From Syngnathus acus (Eukaryota; Chordata; Actinopteri; Syngnathiformes; Syngnathidae), in NCBI RefSeq assembly GCF_901709675.1, contig NC_051104.1, positions 188,001-252,000 on the forward strand: a DNA stretch of 64,000 bases, written 5' to 3'. Of the stretch, positions 48,301 to 56,400 are shown one piece after another. Made by a program: the position numbers and the translations under genes. Numbering within the stretch: position 1 is the stretch's first letter; each line of letters starts with the position of its first letter. The notes below the pieces were generated by a model that did no database searches, had not been told where the DNA came from, and saw nothing but the letters and a program-made list of their open reading frames with translations.

Positions 48301-49106
48301 TGCAGTTTAATTATACTATCATGTATTTTTATTATTTTATATATTTTTTTAAATGTAAAGGTAATTAATTTTAAAATAAATAATTGTATGCAATGCAATG
48401 GAAGACCGGGGCATTTATAAACATTTGTCACGGAAATAATCACTGGTGGGCGGCTCGGTGGGGCACTGGGTGGCACGTCCGCCTCACAGTTAGAAGGGTG
48501 CGGGTTCAATTCCACCTCCGGCCCTCCCTGTGTGGAGTTTGCATGTTCTCCCCATGTCCGCGTGGGTTTTCTCCGGGCACTCCGGTTTCCTCCCACATCC
48601 CAAAAACATGCTTGGTAGGCCTATTGGGCACTCCAAATTGTCCCTAGGTGTGAGTGCGAGTGCGAATGGTTGTTCGTCTCTGTGTGCCCTGCGATTGGCT
48701 GGCAACCAGTTCAGGGTGTCCCTTGCCTACTGCCCGATGACGGCTGGGATAGGCTCCAGCACGCCCGCGACCCCCGTGGGGACTAAGCGGTTCAGAAAAT
48801 GGATGGATGGATAATCACTGGTATCGTCACCTGTCTGATGACACAGGTGTGGTTGCATCAATCCGTGCTTGAAATGTTTCCATCATTTGCTGTGCTGTTT
48901 CCAAGGAGTCTCGTCTTTTTCTTGCAGTGAGCAGCATGTCGATGACGTTCATCCCTCGAGCTCAAACTTTCCCAAACTTTCTGTCCAACGAGCCCGAAAG
49001 GAAAGCAGAAGACGGAAAAGTTGAAGAGGGGAGGAGGCGCCAGGAAGAGGCGCTGTCGTCCTCTAGCGGCCGAGATGCCACTTGCAGCTTGAGGCCGCTG
49101 CAATGA
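17472..49106 (+). CDS. dok6: dok6, docking protein 6-like adaptor, 8 coding exons
   Basis: Exons: 17472-17537, 37204-37311, 43345-43459, 44697-44816, 46081-46270, 46824-46962, 47041-47146, 48928-49106 (1,023 nt, 340 aa). All junctions are GT/AG and phases close (0,0,1,1,2,0,1). The product is a DOK4/5/6-type adaptor: a PH domain at about residues 8-112 (start [37 protein letters not shown]) and an IRS-type PTB domain at about 132-240 ([37 protein letters not shown]). A C-terminal tail with [20 protein letters not shown] follows. DOK4-6 proteins bind activated receptor kinases such as RET at the membrane and promote neurite outgrowth. Residues such as [13 protein letters not shown] and [17 protein letters not shown] fit DOK6 better than DOK4 or DOK5, and the cd226/rttn neighbourhood agrees. 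The extreme C-terminus (from about 282) is Glu/Arg/Ser-rich and looks diverged. Confidence 0.93.
20016..20229. mobile_element. hAT MITE, 214 bp, perfect 8-bp target duplication
   Basis: The ends read CAGGGGTGGGCAATTCCGGT and ACCGGAATTGCCCACCTCTG, and long inverted arms cover most of the element (GGTGTCCTGCATGTTTT against its complement). The 8-bp duplication ATCTACGG is exact at 20008-20015 and 20230-20237, as hAT transposition leaves. There is no coding capacity. Confidence 0.95.
21140..21942. mobile_element. TIR element of the TACCGTAATTTTCGG family
   Basis: The ends CCGTAATTTTCGGACTATAA and TTATAGTCCGAAAATTACGG are flanked by TA. Subterminal CGACTTATACTC(A/C)GGAGCGACTTATATATG words repeat. 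The interior has two copies of a module ending in the codons for DGFNDLE-stop, and a right block with CGAATAAATTGCC that looks like a former 3' UTR. It is non-autonomous. Confidence 0.85.
24416..25266 (-). mobile_element. Second Tigger/pogo-like MITE
   Basis: The ends read CAGTGGAGCCTCGGTTCTCG and CGAAAACCGAGGCTCCACTG, flanked by TA (24414-24415 and 25267-25268). It is the 6538-7405 family in reverse orientation. The transposase start region (CATGATTAGAG back to the CCAAAGGAAGCAAGTGGGAT region on the minus strand, about 25065-24990) and both GCGC-rich tandem units are recognisable but diverged. Confidence 0.8.
26356..26395. repeat. (GTTTT)n microsatellite
   Basis: About eight tandem TTTTG pentamers lie in dok6 intron 1. 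Confidence 0.95.
28021..28386 (+). mobile_element. tRNA-derived SINE with 13-bp target duplication
   Basis: The copy starts GCGGCTCGGTGGCGCACTGG, has a pol III B-box-like GGTTCGATTCC at 28074-28084, a body shared with the other copies (GTGTGGAGTTTGCATGTTCT, GCCCTGCGATTGGCTGGCAA), and an ATGGATGG-type tail. The flanks ACATGCATGCAAG (28008-28020) and ACATGCATGCGAG (28387-28399) match at 12 of 13 positions. Confidence 0.9.
28586..30293. mobile_element. Large TACCGTAATTTTCGG-family element with a nested SINE
   Basis: The ends CCGTAATTTTCGGACTATAA and GTCCGAAGATTACGG are flanked by TA. At about 28850-28937 a reading frame ends [18 protein letters not shown]-stop, probably the C-terminus of the lost transposase. 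It is followed by a tandem minisatellite of about 118 bp units (about 28960-29262; CACGCCCGGTCCTACTCTA, GGACGGTGGATGGGGCTCGG). Further modules repeat the DGFNDLE-stop end. A SINE sits inside at 29502-29862. Confidence 0.8.
29502..29862 (-). mobile_element. tRNA-derived SINE nested in the TIR element
   Basis: Antisense full-length copy: the CCATCCATCCATC tail is on the left and the tRNA-like head (CGAGCCGC) on the right. An exact 12-bp duplication TATAATAGTTAT is seen at 29490-29501 and 29863-29874. The nesting shows that the SINE inserted after the TIR element. Confidence 0.92.
30884..31796 (-). mobile_element. hAT element with damaged BED finger, exact 8-bp duplication
   Basis: The ends TAGAGATGCACCGATCCGA and TCGGATCGGTGCATCTCTA are inverted, and ATAAGGAT is duplicated at 30876-30883 and 31797-31804. 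On the minus strand an ORF from 31526 ([15 protein letters not shown] ... [16 protein letters not shown]) looks like a BED zinc finger in which the second Cys of CxxC reads Arg. The frame then decays. Three 40-bp tandem repeats lie at about 31557-31677. Confidence 0.88.
31557..31677. repeat. Triplicate 40-bp minisatellite with CRE-like and E-box-like words
   Basis: Three near-identical units each contain GGCACACGTGCTGCTGACG and TATGACGTAGC. CACGTG is an E-box core and TGACGTA/ATGACGTA resembles a half CRE. It is located at the 5' side of the hAT ORF, where the element's promoter might lie. Any regulatory use is inference. Confidence 0.8.
34042..34970. mobile_element. TIR element of the CCGTTTTTTTCCGTGTATAATACGC type
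   Basis: The ends CCGTTTTTTTCCGTGTATAA and TTATACACGGAAAAAAACGG are inverted and flanked by TA. Subterminal GCGTATTATACATGGG words repeat near both ends. Long T and A runs (34150-34177 and 34826-34866) sit just inside. No intact ORF is recognised. The layout parallels the TACCGTAA family with different end words. Confidence 0.8.
35410..36477 (+). mobile_element. hAT element with transposase N-terminus (DUF4371 group)
   Basis: The ends CAGGGGTGGCCAACC and GGTTGGCCACCCCTG are inverted. CTCTACTG is duplicated exactly at 35402-35409 and 36478-36485. A frame from an internal ATG at 35608 encodes [37 protein letters not shown] and [10 protein letters not shown], the zinc-finger start of a hAT transposase. 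A frame change near 35930 moves to [17 protein letters not shown] and [20 protein letters not shown], and the rest of the enzyme is missing. A (GT)n tract fills 36262-36380. Confidence 0.88.
36262..36380. repeat. (GT)n microsatellite
   Basis: About 25 GT repeats (36262-36312) are followed by interrupted GC/GT runs, inside the hAT element. Confidence 0.95.
37984..39060 (+). repeat. Left arm: tandem units of about 145 bp
   Basis: Units begin near 38006, 38142, 38289, 38422, 38571, 38717, 38858 and 39005. They differ by small indels and by a choice of interior (TTCCGTTTCGTAGATATTAC or TATGGTTTTTTAGTTATGAA). Several units create short open frames, which are repeat artefacts. Confidence 0.85.
39411..40517 (+). 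CDS. Transposase-like ORF of the foldback element (N-terminally truncated)
   Basis: This 368-codon ORF starts abruptly in what looks like a mid-protein block ([16 protein letters not shown]), with no coding sequence upstream before the left arm. Recognisable blocks: [20 protein letters not shown], with an Asp that could be a catalytic acidic residue; [15 protein letters not shown] at about 105; [15 protein letters not shown]; and near the end [20 protein letters not shown] then [14 protein letters not shown] associate these with Mutator-like transposases of the NOF type; the assignment comes from pattern memory and is not certain. The first catalytic Asp expected upstream is missing, so this copy is probably inactive. 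The C-terminus is basic and low complexity. Confidence 0.6.
   Translation: MTESMSGHIFLYQGVMTGDTSSSVPVVQMLSEKHDVNAITQWLKEWIHAGASVPKEAVSDFSLAILGALVKAFTPHPDLKSYINECFKISRGNQPGHLPPCFVRVDVAHCIKMICWWDCLKNKRPRVKDFFVRSIAQLLKSQCLQHAKELRRAITIVALSETEGNDNSGAPIPSEKCKKYLRAQIAEEFVPISDEEVEGQEPGDALNQHIQTNVRQWVTEICEESRSLAMADGDRDNIHFLPEIIPQITRLGSYLPLWTTIMVPLFKSTSITASCAAVEAEFKNIKKGLFKHESLPIRVDRFVARHLSFIEGNMRICSAKQKSEKDVCDATTVKEPDNVCSTSQTEVVNKRGKKSHPGTEPDASTQCS
40598..41527 (+). CDS. USP-like cysteine-peptidase ORF of the foldback element
   Basis: The ORF has 309 codons in a different frame from the preceding ORF. A Cys-box-like motif ([14 protein letters not shown], about residues 28-41) and a His-box-like motif near the end ([20 protein letters not shown], then FPHAVFYTV) are spaced as in ubiquitin-specific-protease folds. 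Several C-x-C-type cysteines follow the first box. The function would be removal of ubiquitin-like modifiers, but activity is not shown. Codons continuous with the first ORF in the intermediate frame ([18 protein letters not shown] at about 40570-40620) suggest that both ORFs were once one polyprotein now split by frameshifts. The ATG at 40598 is therefore probably not a true start. Confidence 0.55.
   Translation: MIHKWAGKKSLLKNGNHQQPVKLCTSKVFVLNTCAFDSVFQCLCCSFCESFSFEKTVLNYERGNQFLHLVKTITTQGVNPQVYSQRAELLGEIFKPVLLTSGALQIDAQCHISTVIESAMRNILSVYLIKQCSSQYCSLSQQVTRQVSLVCANIALLQTCGMASLQTAAEEGLRLPDSLCLRPIENPSKCPSSFKTQDNNTGKALCSGNVTHSYNLGELMWIDTDLGSSCKEVALLEFPSSLELKEKTFTLRAVIRFEPGLTQDSLGHYVAYCRRTAYAWEIYKDLGSGVKAASVNTKIFPHAVFYTVQ
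41905..42538 (-). repeat. Right arm: inverted tandem units of about 145 bp
   Basis: About four units in the opposite orientation to the left arm, for example CACAAACGAAGCACAAACGA, CTGGGTGACGTCATCGCTAT and ATTTTGGGTCCATTTGAAG. The outermost unit carries the same variant interior (AACCATAGCAGCACAAACG) as the outermost left unit, as expected for true terminal inverted repeats. Confidence 0.85.
43460..46080 (+). other. dok6: dok6 introns 3 and 4
   Basis: Apart from exon 4 at 44697-44816 this stretch is non-coding. A GGC/GGT-rich simple repeat lies at about 44943-44990. Nothing else is recognised. Confidence 0.7.
46293..46552. mobile_element. hAT MITE 22 bp after the dok6 exon 5 splice site
   Basis: The ends CAGTGGCG and CGCCACTG are short inverted repeats, and TCTTGAGA is duplicated exactly at 46285-46292 and 46553-46560. 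The 260-bp element has no coding capacity. It occupies about half of the 553-bp intron 5. Confidence 0.88.
47147..48927 (+). other. dok6: dok6 intron 7
   Basis: The intron contains the SINE at 48448-48810. The rest is AT-rich without recognisable genes. Confidence 0.75.
48448..48810 (+). mobile_element. tRNA-derived SINE, full length
   Basis: The head is GGGCGGCTCGGTGGGGCACT, with a B-box-like GGTTCAATTCC at 48503-48513, and the tail is GGATGGATGG. An exact 12-bp duplication ATAATCACTGGT flanks it (48436-48447 and 48811-48822). It ends about 117 bp before dok6 exon 8. Confidence 0.93.
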
Positions 49107-49231
49107 CAACAGTGGACACTGTAAAACGCAATGTCAACCTATATGTAGTATATGACGTCATTTCAAGAGTTGCTCCACCTTGTTTTGTAATGTGACAGCA
49201 GAAGTAGCCTTAATGGCACCAGACTTGTTTA

Positions 49232-49237
49232 AATAAA
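49232..49237 (+). terminator. dok6: dok6 poly(A) signal candidate
   Basis: AATAAA lies 126 bp after the dok6 stop and is the first such hexamer downstream. The following GTGTTCTTTTTATG is GU/U-rich, as expected for a cleavage region. A shorter ATTAAA occurs near 49297. Confidence 0.55.
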
Positions 49238-49815
49238 TGTGTTCTTTTTATGTTAAAGAACTTGTGACGTCACTGAAATGTCCAATCGAACACCTTATTA
49301 AAGCTGACATCGCAGTCTCATTACACTGTATTTAAGATACATAATAGATGACTGGATAATTTTAATTGACAGTTTGCTAGGTATTTGTTTATTATTGTGA
49401 TTGTATTTTTCTTCAGGAAAAACTCATTGCAAATAGTAAGTAGAAATGCAACACAATAATGAAAAGTTATCCCGCTGTGAAACCTAGTAAAATCAAAATA
49501 TATGATAAAATGTTCCAACCCAGTTCACATGAACGGTATTATTGTTTATTTTATCTTTCCATTTTCTGGCCTCATGTAAGAAGTGCCTTCAGACCCACTG
49601 AGACCTCCTTTAAGCTTCTTGTTAGCACTGTCTTGCTTGTAACACACCTGCTGGCACTTTTTTATCTTTTGTGCAAAATCCAGATGACATTCTATCAGCA
49701 TTTTGAATATCCTTTGGTGGTAATTTATTTGAATGTTATTATTTAGTTTGTGTTGAAACAAAGCCCGTAGGACTGGATAGAAATGTACAAGCACTTCAAA
49801 GTTCCACATGTGTCA
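49238..49815. other. Convergent intergenic spacer between dok6 and cd226
   Basis: AT-rich DNA between the dok6 poly(A) signal and the cd226 poly(A) signals. No repeat or gene is recognised. Confidence 0.55.
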
Positions 49816-49817
49816 CT

Positions 49818-49870
49818 TTATTTTCATGCGTTCTATTTAAGAAAATCTATAGACACCATGTTTGTTTATT
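49818..49870 (-). terminator. cd226: cd226 poly(A) signal candidates
   Basis: On the minus strand AATAAA occurs at 49870-49865 and at 49823-49818, downstream of the last proposed cd226 exon. Either could end the transcript. Confidence 0.45.
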
Positions 49871-50089
49871 AAATGTGTTGTCAGATTACATCAATAGCAC
49901 TTTAATTATGTTGCAGTTTTCTCAATGTAAATATGTTTTTTTTGATGACAGAGGTAATAAACTTGAATGTTCTCTCATGTAGCAGTAGTCTCGCTCGACT
50001 TTTTTCATAGTCACTGAATGTGCCGTGGTGCAGAGTTGATGATGGAAGGGTGGGGAAAGATGGCTCTGTCATTCCACGTGGTCCACATC

Positions 50090-53000
50090 TTAGTAGACTT
50101 GTCCGCAAAGCTCCCTCGCCCACCACCGCCGCCAAAACTAGGAAGATACAAATAATACAGTTTAAGTGTATTATCTGGAAGGTATACAATTAAATTTAAT
50201 TTGATATAGCCTCTCCATATCTAGAATTGTCACCTATCGCAGGTGTTACTGTTTTATTCTATTTAATATAAAAATACAAGTTTTAAGGGGTAGCATTTTG
50301 ATAACCATAATTTTCGGACTATAAGTCGCGGTTTTTTTCATAGTTTGGGTGGGGGGGCGACTTATAATAAGGAGCGACTTATGTGTTTTTTTTCGAAAAT
50401 AAAAAAAAGTGAAACGCGATAAACGAACTGCGATGTAGCAAGGGATTACTGTAATTTGAATTTCAAGTGACGTCAGCAGCGCAACGCGGCGGTTGTTTAC
50501 AAAAAGGACAAAAATTGATCAGAGGATGACAAAGATGACGAAGGGCCCCACGTACTACCGGCATCATTAGCGGCTTTGTTTCTAAGTGACACGGAGGATG
50601 AAGAGTTTGAAGGATTTAAGGATTTGAAGTGACACAGAAGGTTTGAAAAACTATTATGGCTTTTACGCACGCCCGGTCCTACTCTACGGAGCTCTCTTTC
50701 ACCTCCGTGGATTGAAGTCGGGGGCCGGCGCTCGGCCGGGTGGCTGTCCGGGGACGGTGGATGGGGCTCGGACATGGCTTTTACGCACGCCCGGTCCTAC
50801 TCTATGGATCTCTCTTCCACACGCCTGGAAGTTTGTTTTGTTAAATAAAGAGCCGTTTACCAAACCCACGTCTTTCCTTGTACTTTGTTAACGCTACAAT
50901 ATAGTTATATACTAGATCTGTGGAATAACGACGAGGCTGACGTCAGGGCGCACGCGCGGCATTGTTGACAAAGGACGAGGAATTTGATCGATGGATTTAA
51001 TGATTTAGAGTGCACAGATGGTTTGATAATATTATTGCTTATATAATAGTTATTTGATATCTAATTTATATATCGTTATATGGGCCTGTGGAATATTTTG
51101 AAGTGCAAGCGCCGTCAGCGGCGCGCACCCATTGTTGACAAAGTACGATCGATGGATTTAATGAATTGGAGTGACACAGACGGTTTTATAAACGTGTTAT
51201 TTATGTAATAGTTTTTTTTAATAACTCTGAATGTTACGTCAGGCCCGTTCTCAGCTCTTCGTTTGTGTTTATGTCACGTTAGCATACCTATCGTTTAGCC
51301 TGTTGTTGCTCGTTCATGTCTGTTCTTGGTGTTGGATTTTGTCGAATAAATTTCCCCCCAAAATGCGACTTATGCGCTGGAGCGACTTATATGTTTTTTT
51401 TTCACATTATTGTGCATTTTATGGCTAATGCGACCTATATTCCGGAGCGACTTTTAGTCCGAAAATTACGGTACCCACTTCACTCATTTTCCTTTCCCCT
51501 AACGCTTGAAAAAAAAAAAAATGTACGTATATATGAATAAGTACCTGACTGGTTTGACTGTCTGGAGTCTGAAATGACATAAATACGTCTTTGGATTTGA
51601 CTTAAATTAGCCAATCTGGTTGAAATGTCCCCTTGGAGGTCTTACATGTGGGTCGGCCGGGTGCACCTTATCTCTGCTTTCTTCTCGTCTGCTCTTCTTC
51701 CTGTAGTGGTCATTGGACTCAGATGAGCGTATGATGCAATACATTTTGCGAGAAATGCTTTCGCTTACCTGCGCCTCAACAAGACGATGAGGAGGACGGT
51801 CAGTAAAATCAATCCGGTGGTTGCAATGGCCAAGTACAGATACATCATGAAGACGGACAGGGTGAAGAAACCTAATGACGGTTAACAGAGCCCCATGAAA
51901 TCTGCCCAGCAACAAGAGTCGGAGTGTGACCTTCTACCTGACGGCAACACCGTAACCATGACAGTGTTGGTCTGCAAGCCGGTGTCGGTGCTGAAGCTGC
52001 AGCGGTACAATCCGCCATCTTCCTGGGCGACGGCGGTCAGTTGCAGACTGACATCCAGATTCTGCTGGCAGGTGACCTGACCGCGCTCGCTGTAGTCTTC
52101 GCTCAGCACGCCGCCCTCCACCCGCTTGCATATGCCGATGATGACCCAGGGTTGCCCAAACGCCATGTGCTCCACCATGGCCTGGTGGACGATGGTGCCG
52201 TTGCGCTGCTGGTTGCACTCCACCGACAGGTTGCCACTGGTTTCTGCCGTCATGTGCGCGCCCGCCTCCATGACCTCGGCGTTGTCTTCGTTATCCTCTA
52301 CCGGAGGCCCATCTGCATTCACAACAAGAATCTTATGAAGGGAAATTCAAATTTATCTCCGTGAGGGCAAGTCAGGAATGTTTTCTGCAGTTACCTAAAT
52401 CCTCCACCTGGATGTTTCTGATCCAGGGGCCTTGAGGGAATGTCTGGACAGAACAGTGATAAAGCCCAATGTCCTGGTGGGTGACGTTCTTCATGGTGAT
52501 ACTTCCGTCCATAGGCGTGCTCCTCAAGAACTCGATCCGCTCACGGTAATGGTAAGTCGTGGCTACTCCGTAGTCCGGGTGGAAAACGGCGATGGAATTG
52601 GTGTCCGGGTCTTTGGTCCATGACACCATGGTGAGGTTCCCGACCCAGGGGCACAAGCAGTCGAGGATCATCCCCTCCTGCAAATGGATCGTGACCGTTT
52701 CGATCTCCGGGGGGGCAGTATCTGCACACGCGCCTTGATTTGGTTTAACATGACAATTTTAGTTAGTTAGGGTCAAAACTTGGTTGCCTAAAAATCCACA
52801 AATATGTTTATAATGTGAATAAATGGTGTAGTAATTTTTGTGTATTTTTTTGGCATCAAAAAGAACGAAAAGCACAAACCTGGATAAATGCAAACAAGTG
52901 GCCAAATTAACAAAAGTGACAATAGCAGTTGGAAACAGTTTGATCCAAGCCCAATGACAACTGTCAGAATTAATTTTCGACCATTTCTAGTGACTTGCAA

Positions 53001-53157
53001 TAATGGGATGAAAACCACCAGAATTAAATTATGTTCAAATCAATAAAGTATTCTTGTAATAAAATTAAAAATCTGAATATTTTTGCTCCATACCTTGAAG
53101 AAAAGGGAATAAGACAAGTGCCATGAAGTACCAGCGCTCCTTTTGTACGACTTCCAT
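50090..53157 (-). CDS. cd226: cd226-like immunoglobulin-superfamily receptor, 7 coding exons
   Basis: Exons (minus strand): 53157-53094, 52721-52395, 52312-51938, 51871-51769, 51700-51646, 51568-51545, 50137-50090. The phases close and give 331 aa, close to the mammalian length. Residues 1-21 form a signal peptide (MALVLFPFLQ core). Exon 2 is one Ig V-like domain (ILDCLCPW ... GLYHCSVQ) and exon 3 a second (LSVECNQQ ... GLYRCSFST), each with the paired cysteines; N-glycosylation sequons include NLT, NVT, NLS and NGT. Exon 4 encodes the transmembrane helix (YLAIATTGLILLTVLLIVLL), followed by basic RRRKKSRREESRDK. CD226 (DNAM-1) is an activating NK/T-cell receptor for nectin-family ligands. The position between dok6 and rttn supports orthology. 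The last two short exons (8 and 15 codons) rest on splice signals and phase only. If exon 5 reads through instead, the protein ends 13 codons later. Confidence 0.8.
50305..51471. mobile_element. TACCGTAATTTTCGG-family element in cd226 intron
   Basis: The left end is CCATAATTTTCGGACTATAA (one change from the family consensus), the right end TCCGAAAATTACGG followed by TA. It contains the [14 protein letters not shown]...DLE-stop relic (about 50560-50632), about 1.5 units of the CACGCCCGGTCCTACTCTA minisatellite, and the CGAATAAATTTCC block. It is like 28586-30293 without the SINE. Confidence 0.82.
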
Positions 53158-53350
53158 CTTGGCCCGGCCAAAGAGAATGAAAGCTGCATTGATGAGACGA
53201 GAGGCAACGGCACCCGATCTGCAACTTCCTGCTCGCTCGGGGTGGCGGAGACACACCGCGCACACACACAAACTTATCTTGCAGGGTAGAAAGAAGCGGT
53301 GGGCACAATGAGGCATGCTGGGTGATTGCAACTTCTTTTTAAATTAAAAC

Positions 53351-53356
53351 TTTATT
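53351..53356 (-). terminator. rttn: rttn poly(A) signal
   Basis: AATAAA on the minus strand, 118 bp after the rttn stop codon and 194 bp upstream of the cd226 start codon. Confidence 0.65.
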
Positions 53357-53473
53357 AGGAATTCAAATTTGCACTATGAACAAAAAATTCATCATCATAT
53401 TTAAGACGAAATCATTGCCCATTGGCATTTCAATAAGAAAATATTTTCTAAGAATTAATATACAAAATGGAAA

Positions 53474-56400
53474 TCATGTGTTCAGCAGCTGGGAGAGACT
53501 TTCGAGGCACTTCAACAAGTAGGCACGTAAAGGATCCTCTTTGTTCTCAGCATCTGTGTTGCACAAATAAAATAAAATATATATTTGAAAAAAAAAAGGG
53601 GTTTAAATGATTCATAAAAATATTCAAACTCAACGCATACCTTTCTTGGACATGCGGTGGGCTTCCTCGATCCTCAATCGAACCGCAGGGCACTTCAGGG
53701 TAATCTTGGCCTTGGAGGGGATTAAGACATTTTGTGCTAAGTCCAAGACGAGAAGAGTTTCTATAATGAAGGCTTGATAACGCAGATATACTAAAAAAAG
53801 CTGGTCAGCTGAATTATAAAGCCTTACCCAAATGTATCTGACTTACAGGGACAGAGGTCGACAGATGCAGCTCTGGCTTTTATTTACACTTGCAGATAAA
53901 GCCCAAACTCGTCCAGTGCACGCACAAATTTGTGTGTAGGAGTGTGTGTGTGTACCCGTTGGTTATTATGAAGCAATGCCCAAAGAGCAGACGCTCCCAT
54001 GCAGCACATCTCCATCTCTTTACTTTCCAGACAGCAGAAGAGGACTGTTATAGCTTTGTCTGGACGGAGGGACAAAATAGCAAAAGGGGTAAAAAGATAC
54101 AAAATGGACAAAGAACCAGAAGCAAGCAAATAGGATTTTGGACTCCTTTCAATACCGTTGGCGATGACATGAGGCTTGTTGGCGGGACAAAAGCAAAAGT
54201 TGTGAAGGGTGAGCAACGCGGCGCGCCGATGCGGCGCCAAATCCACCAGCACTTCCAGCGCTCGAGTCACCCTGAGGATACTCTGTTGGCCGTCGTCTGA
54301 GAAGGACAGGTTGACCAGCAGCCTGAGCCACAGACCAATCAGGCGAGCCGAGCCGCTACCGACGCCAGCGGCCCTGGAGCCGCCAACCTTGGGCGCAGCC
54401 ATTGAGGTGAAGGCTTGCAGGAAGTTGTTCTGGGCAAGAAAACTCAATTAGAAGCACAGAGAGATGAGAATTTTTGTCACTACTGGTACCAAAGCTCACC
54501 TTTTGCAAGACGCCACGGCAGTCACGGGACATAACCAAGTTAGCCAGCAAGGAAAAGGCAAGCTTCTGGGTAACGCTGTTGTCGGGGGCGATGCCCGAGG
54601 CCAACCTCATGATGGAGTGCATTAGCGAGCCACTCGTTGTGCTTTTTGGTCCTGGCGGCCCCCCGCTACACACAGAACTGCATGCTGGGACATATAAAAA
54701 AAAAAAATAATAAAGTCTTCTCAGGAAGGGAGTTCAAATAAAGGGAGAAATTAATTCATTCATCCATTTTTTATATCTCTTTTGAAAGTGGTAGGATAAT
54801 CGCTCTCAACGCTAAAATAAATTTTAATGAACAATTTTTTTGTGCTTGTGCAAGGCCCTGTCTCATTGAAAAGCTACTTTGTTGTCATTACAACCAAAGT
54901 GAAGAACAGGGCTTGGAAGTATTACTCTCTTTGCTAGCATCTGCTTGCTATTTATCTTAGCGCTATCCAGCAGCACCGGAGAGGCCGAATAATATCGAAG
55001 GCTGCACAGTTGTCTACCCGCCACAACAAAACATCTTTGCATGGCTGCACGGCATCTGAACGTGTGTCATAAATAAAGAACAAGAGAAGACAAAACATTT
55101 ATTCAGCCTTTGCGGGGAAGTCAAAGACCCTGAGTGAAGCTCATTAAAAACATAACGCCAGGGAGTTTGGAGGCAATTATGTAGGTCATACCTGTTAGCT
55201 GATTGTTGTCGTTAGAGAGCTTGTAATAGTGCTTGTAATTCCAACATTTTTATTTATTTTTTTTTGCAAAAGTAACATGAGAAAAAAAAATAGCGCAACT
55301 TAAAATAATTTTTTAAACACTTGTTGAATGATGCTGCTGATTGGTGTCTTGATGTTAATTCTGGCAGAGTAACATATGTATGCTAATGTTAGCCTCGGGC
55401 ACTCTGAACACTCGTCGAGGAAGATCTTTATTATGAATCTATTTCCCATGGTCAGATAAATAATTTGCAGCAAGGATGATTTTTTTTTTCCCTTCACACA
55501 TTTTGGTATGGATTCTCATCTTTGAAATTGCTTGCCTAAAATAATGTGTCAAAGTATGCACAGATTAAAACCAACTGACTGCAAACAAGGGCCTTAGATG
55601 AAAGGCTTGAGATGAAACATTCACTTTTTGTCTCTGGAGACAAAATGATAGCCGGAGGGCGGCTGGTGTAACATTAAGCCGAAGCGTGCGCAGCCTCAAC
55701 ACGACCTGCTGTTGGCTTTTCCCGTAGGGAAATACCAGTGGCTGACTTCATTGCTTCGTGACGCCTCTGAGCTCTGTGCTTATACAGTGCCGGCCCCCGC
55801 TGAGGAAGCACATGCCAATCAAATGGAAATCCAGACACCAAACACTGCCAGAAAAGCCGTGTGCTTGGCGCGTGCGCATCAAAGCCACCACCAGCTATTT
55901 ATCAAAGTAACACTTCCCAGTTTCCTCCCTGTGAATCTCGCCTCGAAAAACTCCTTTTTTTTGCTACGAGCCTCTCGGTCTTCAGACTTCCAATTAAACT
56001 AGAATACCGTAATTTTCGGACTATAAGTCGCGGTTTTTTTCATAGTTTGGGTGGGGGGGCGACTTATACTCAGGAGCGACTTATATATGTTTTTTTTCAC
56101 AAATTTTTACTTGATCATTAACACATCACTTACTTACAAGTATAGTTGACCACTTCACGTTATTTTTAGTATAGTTGATCACTTCACATGCTTTGATATC
56201 TTTATCTTGAACATATTCAAAACATGAAAAATAGAGAGAAAAAATCAAATAAGGTAATTAACACTTTAAAGCGCCATATCCTCTGGACATGTCCTCTGTC
56301 ACCAGGATGACATAAAGGACGAGAAATTTGATCGATGGATTTAATGATTTGGAGTGACACAAATGGTTTGATAATATTGTTGTTTATGTGATAGTTATTT

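Noticed and set aside
49902-50189. Minus-strand frame IIHLNCIICIFLVL... as alternative last cd226 exon
   Set aside because: A possible acceptor at about 50192 would give a second hydrophobic segment after the transmembrane exon, which does not fit the family. The 50137 acceptor gives a better length and phase.
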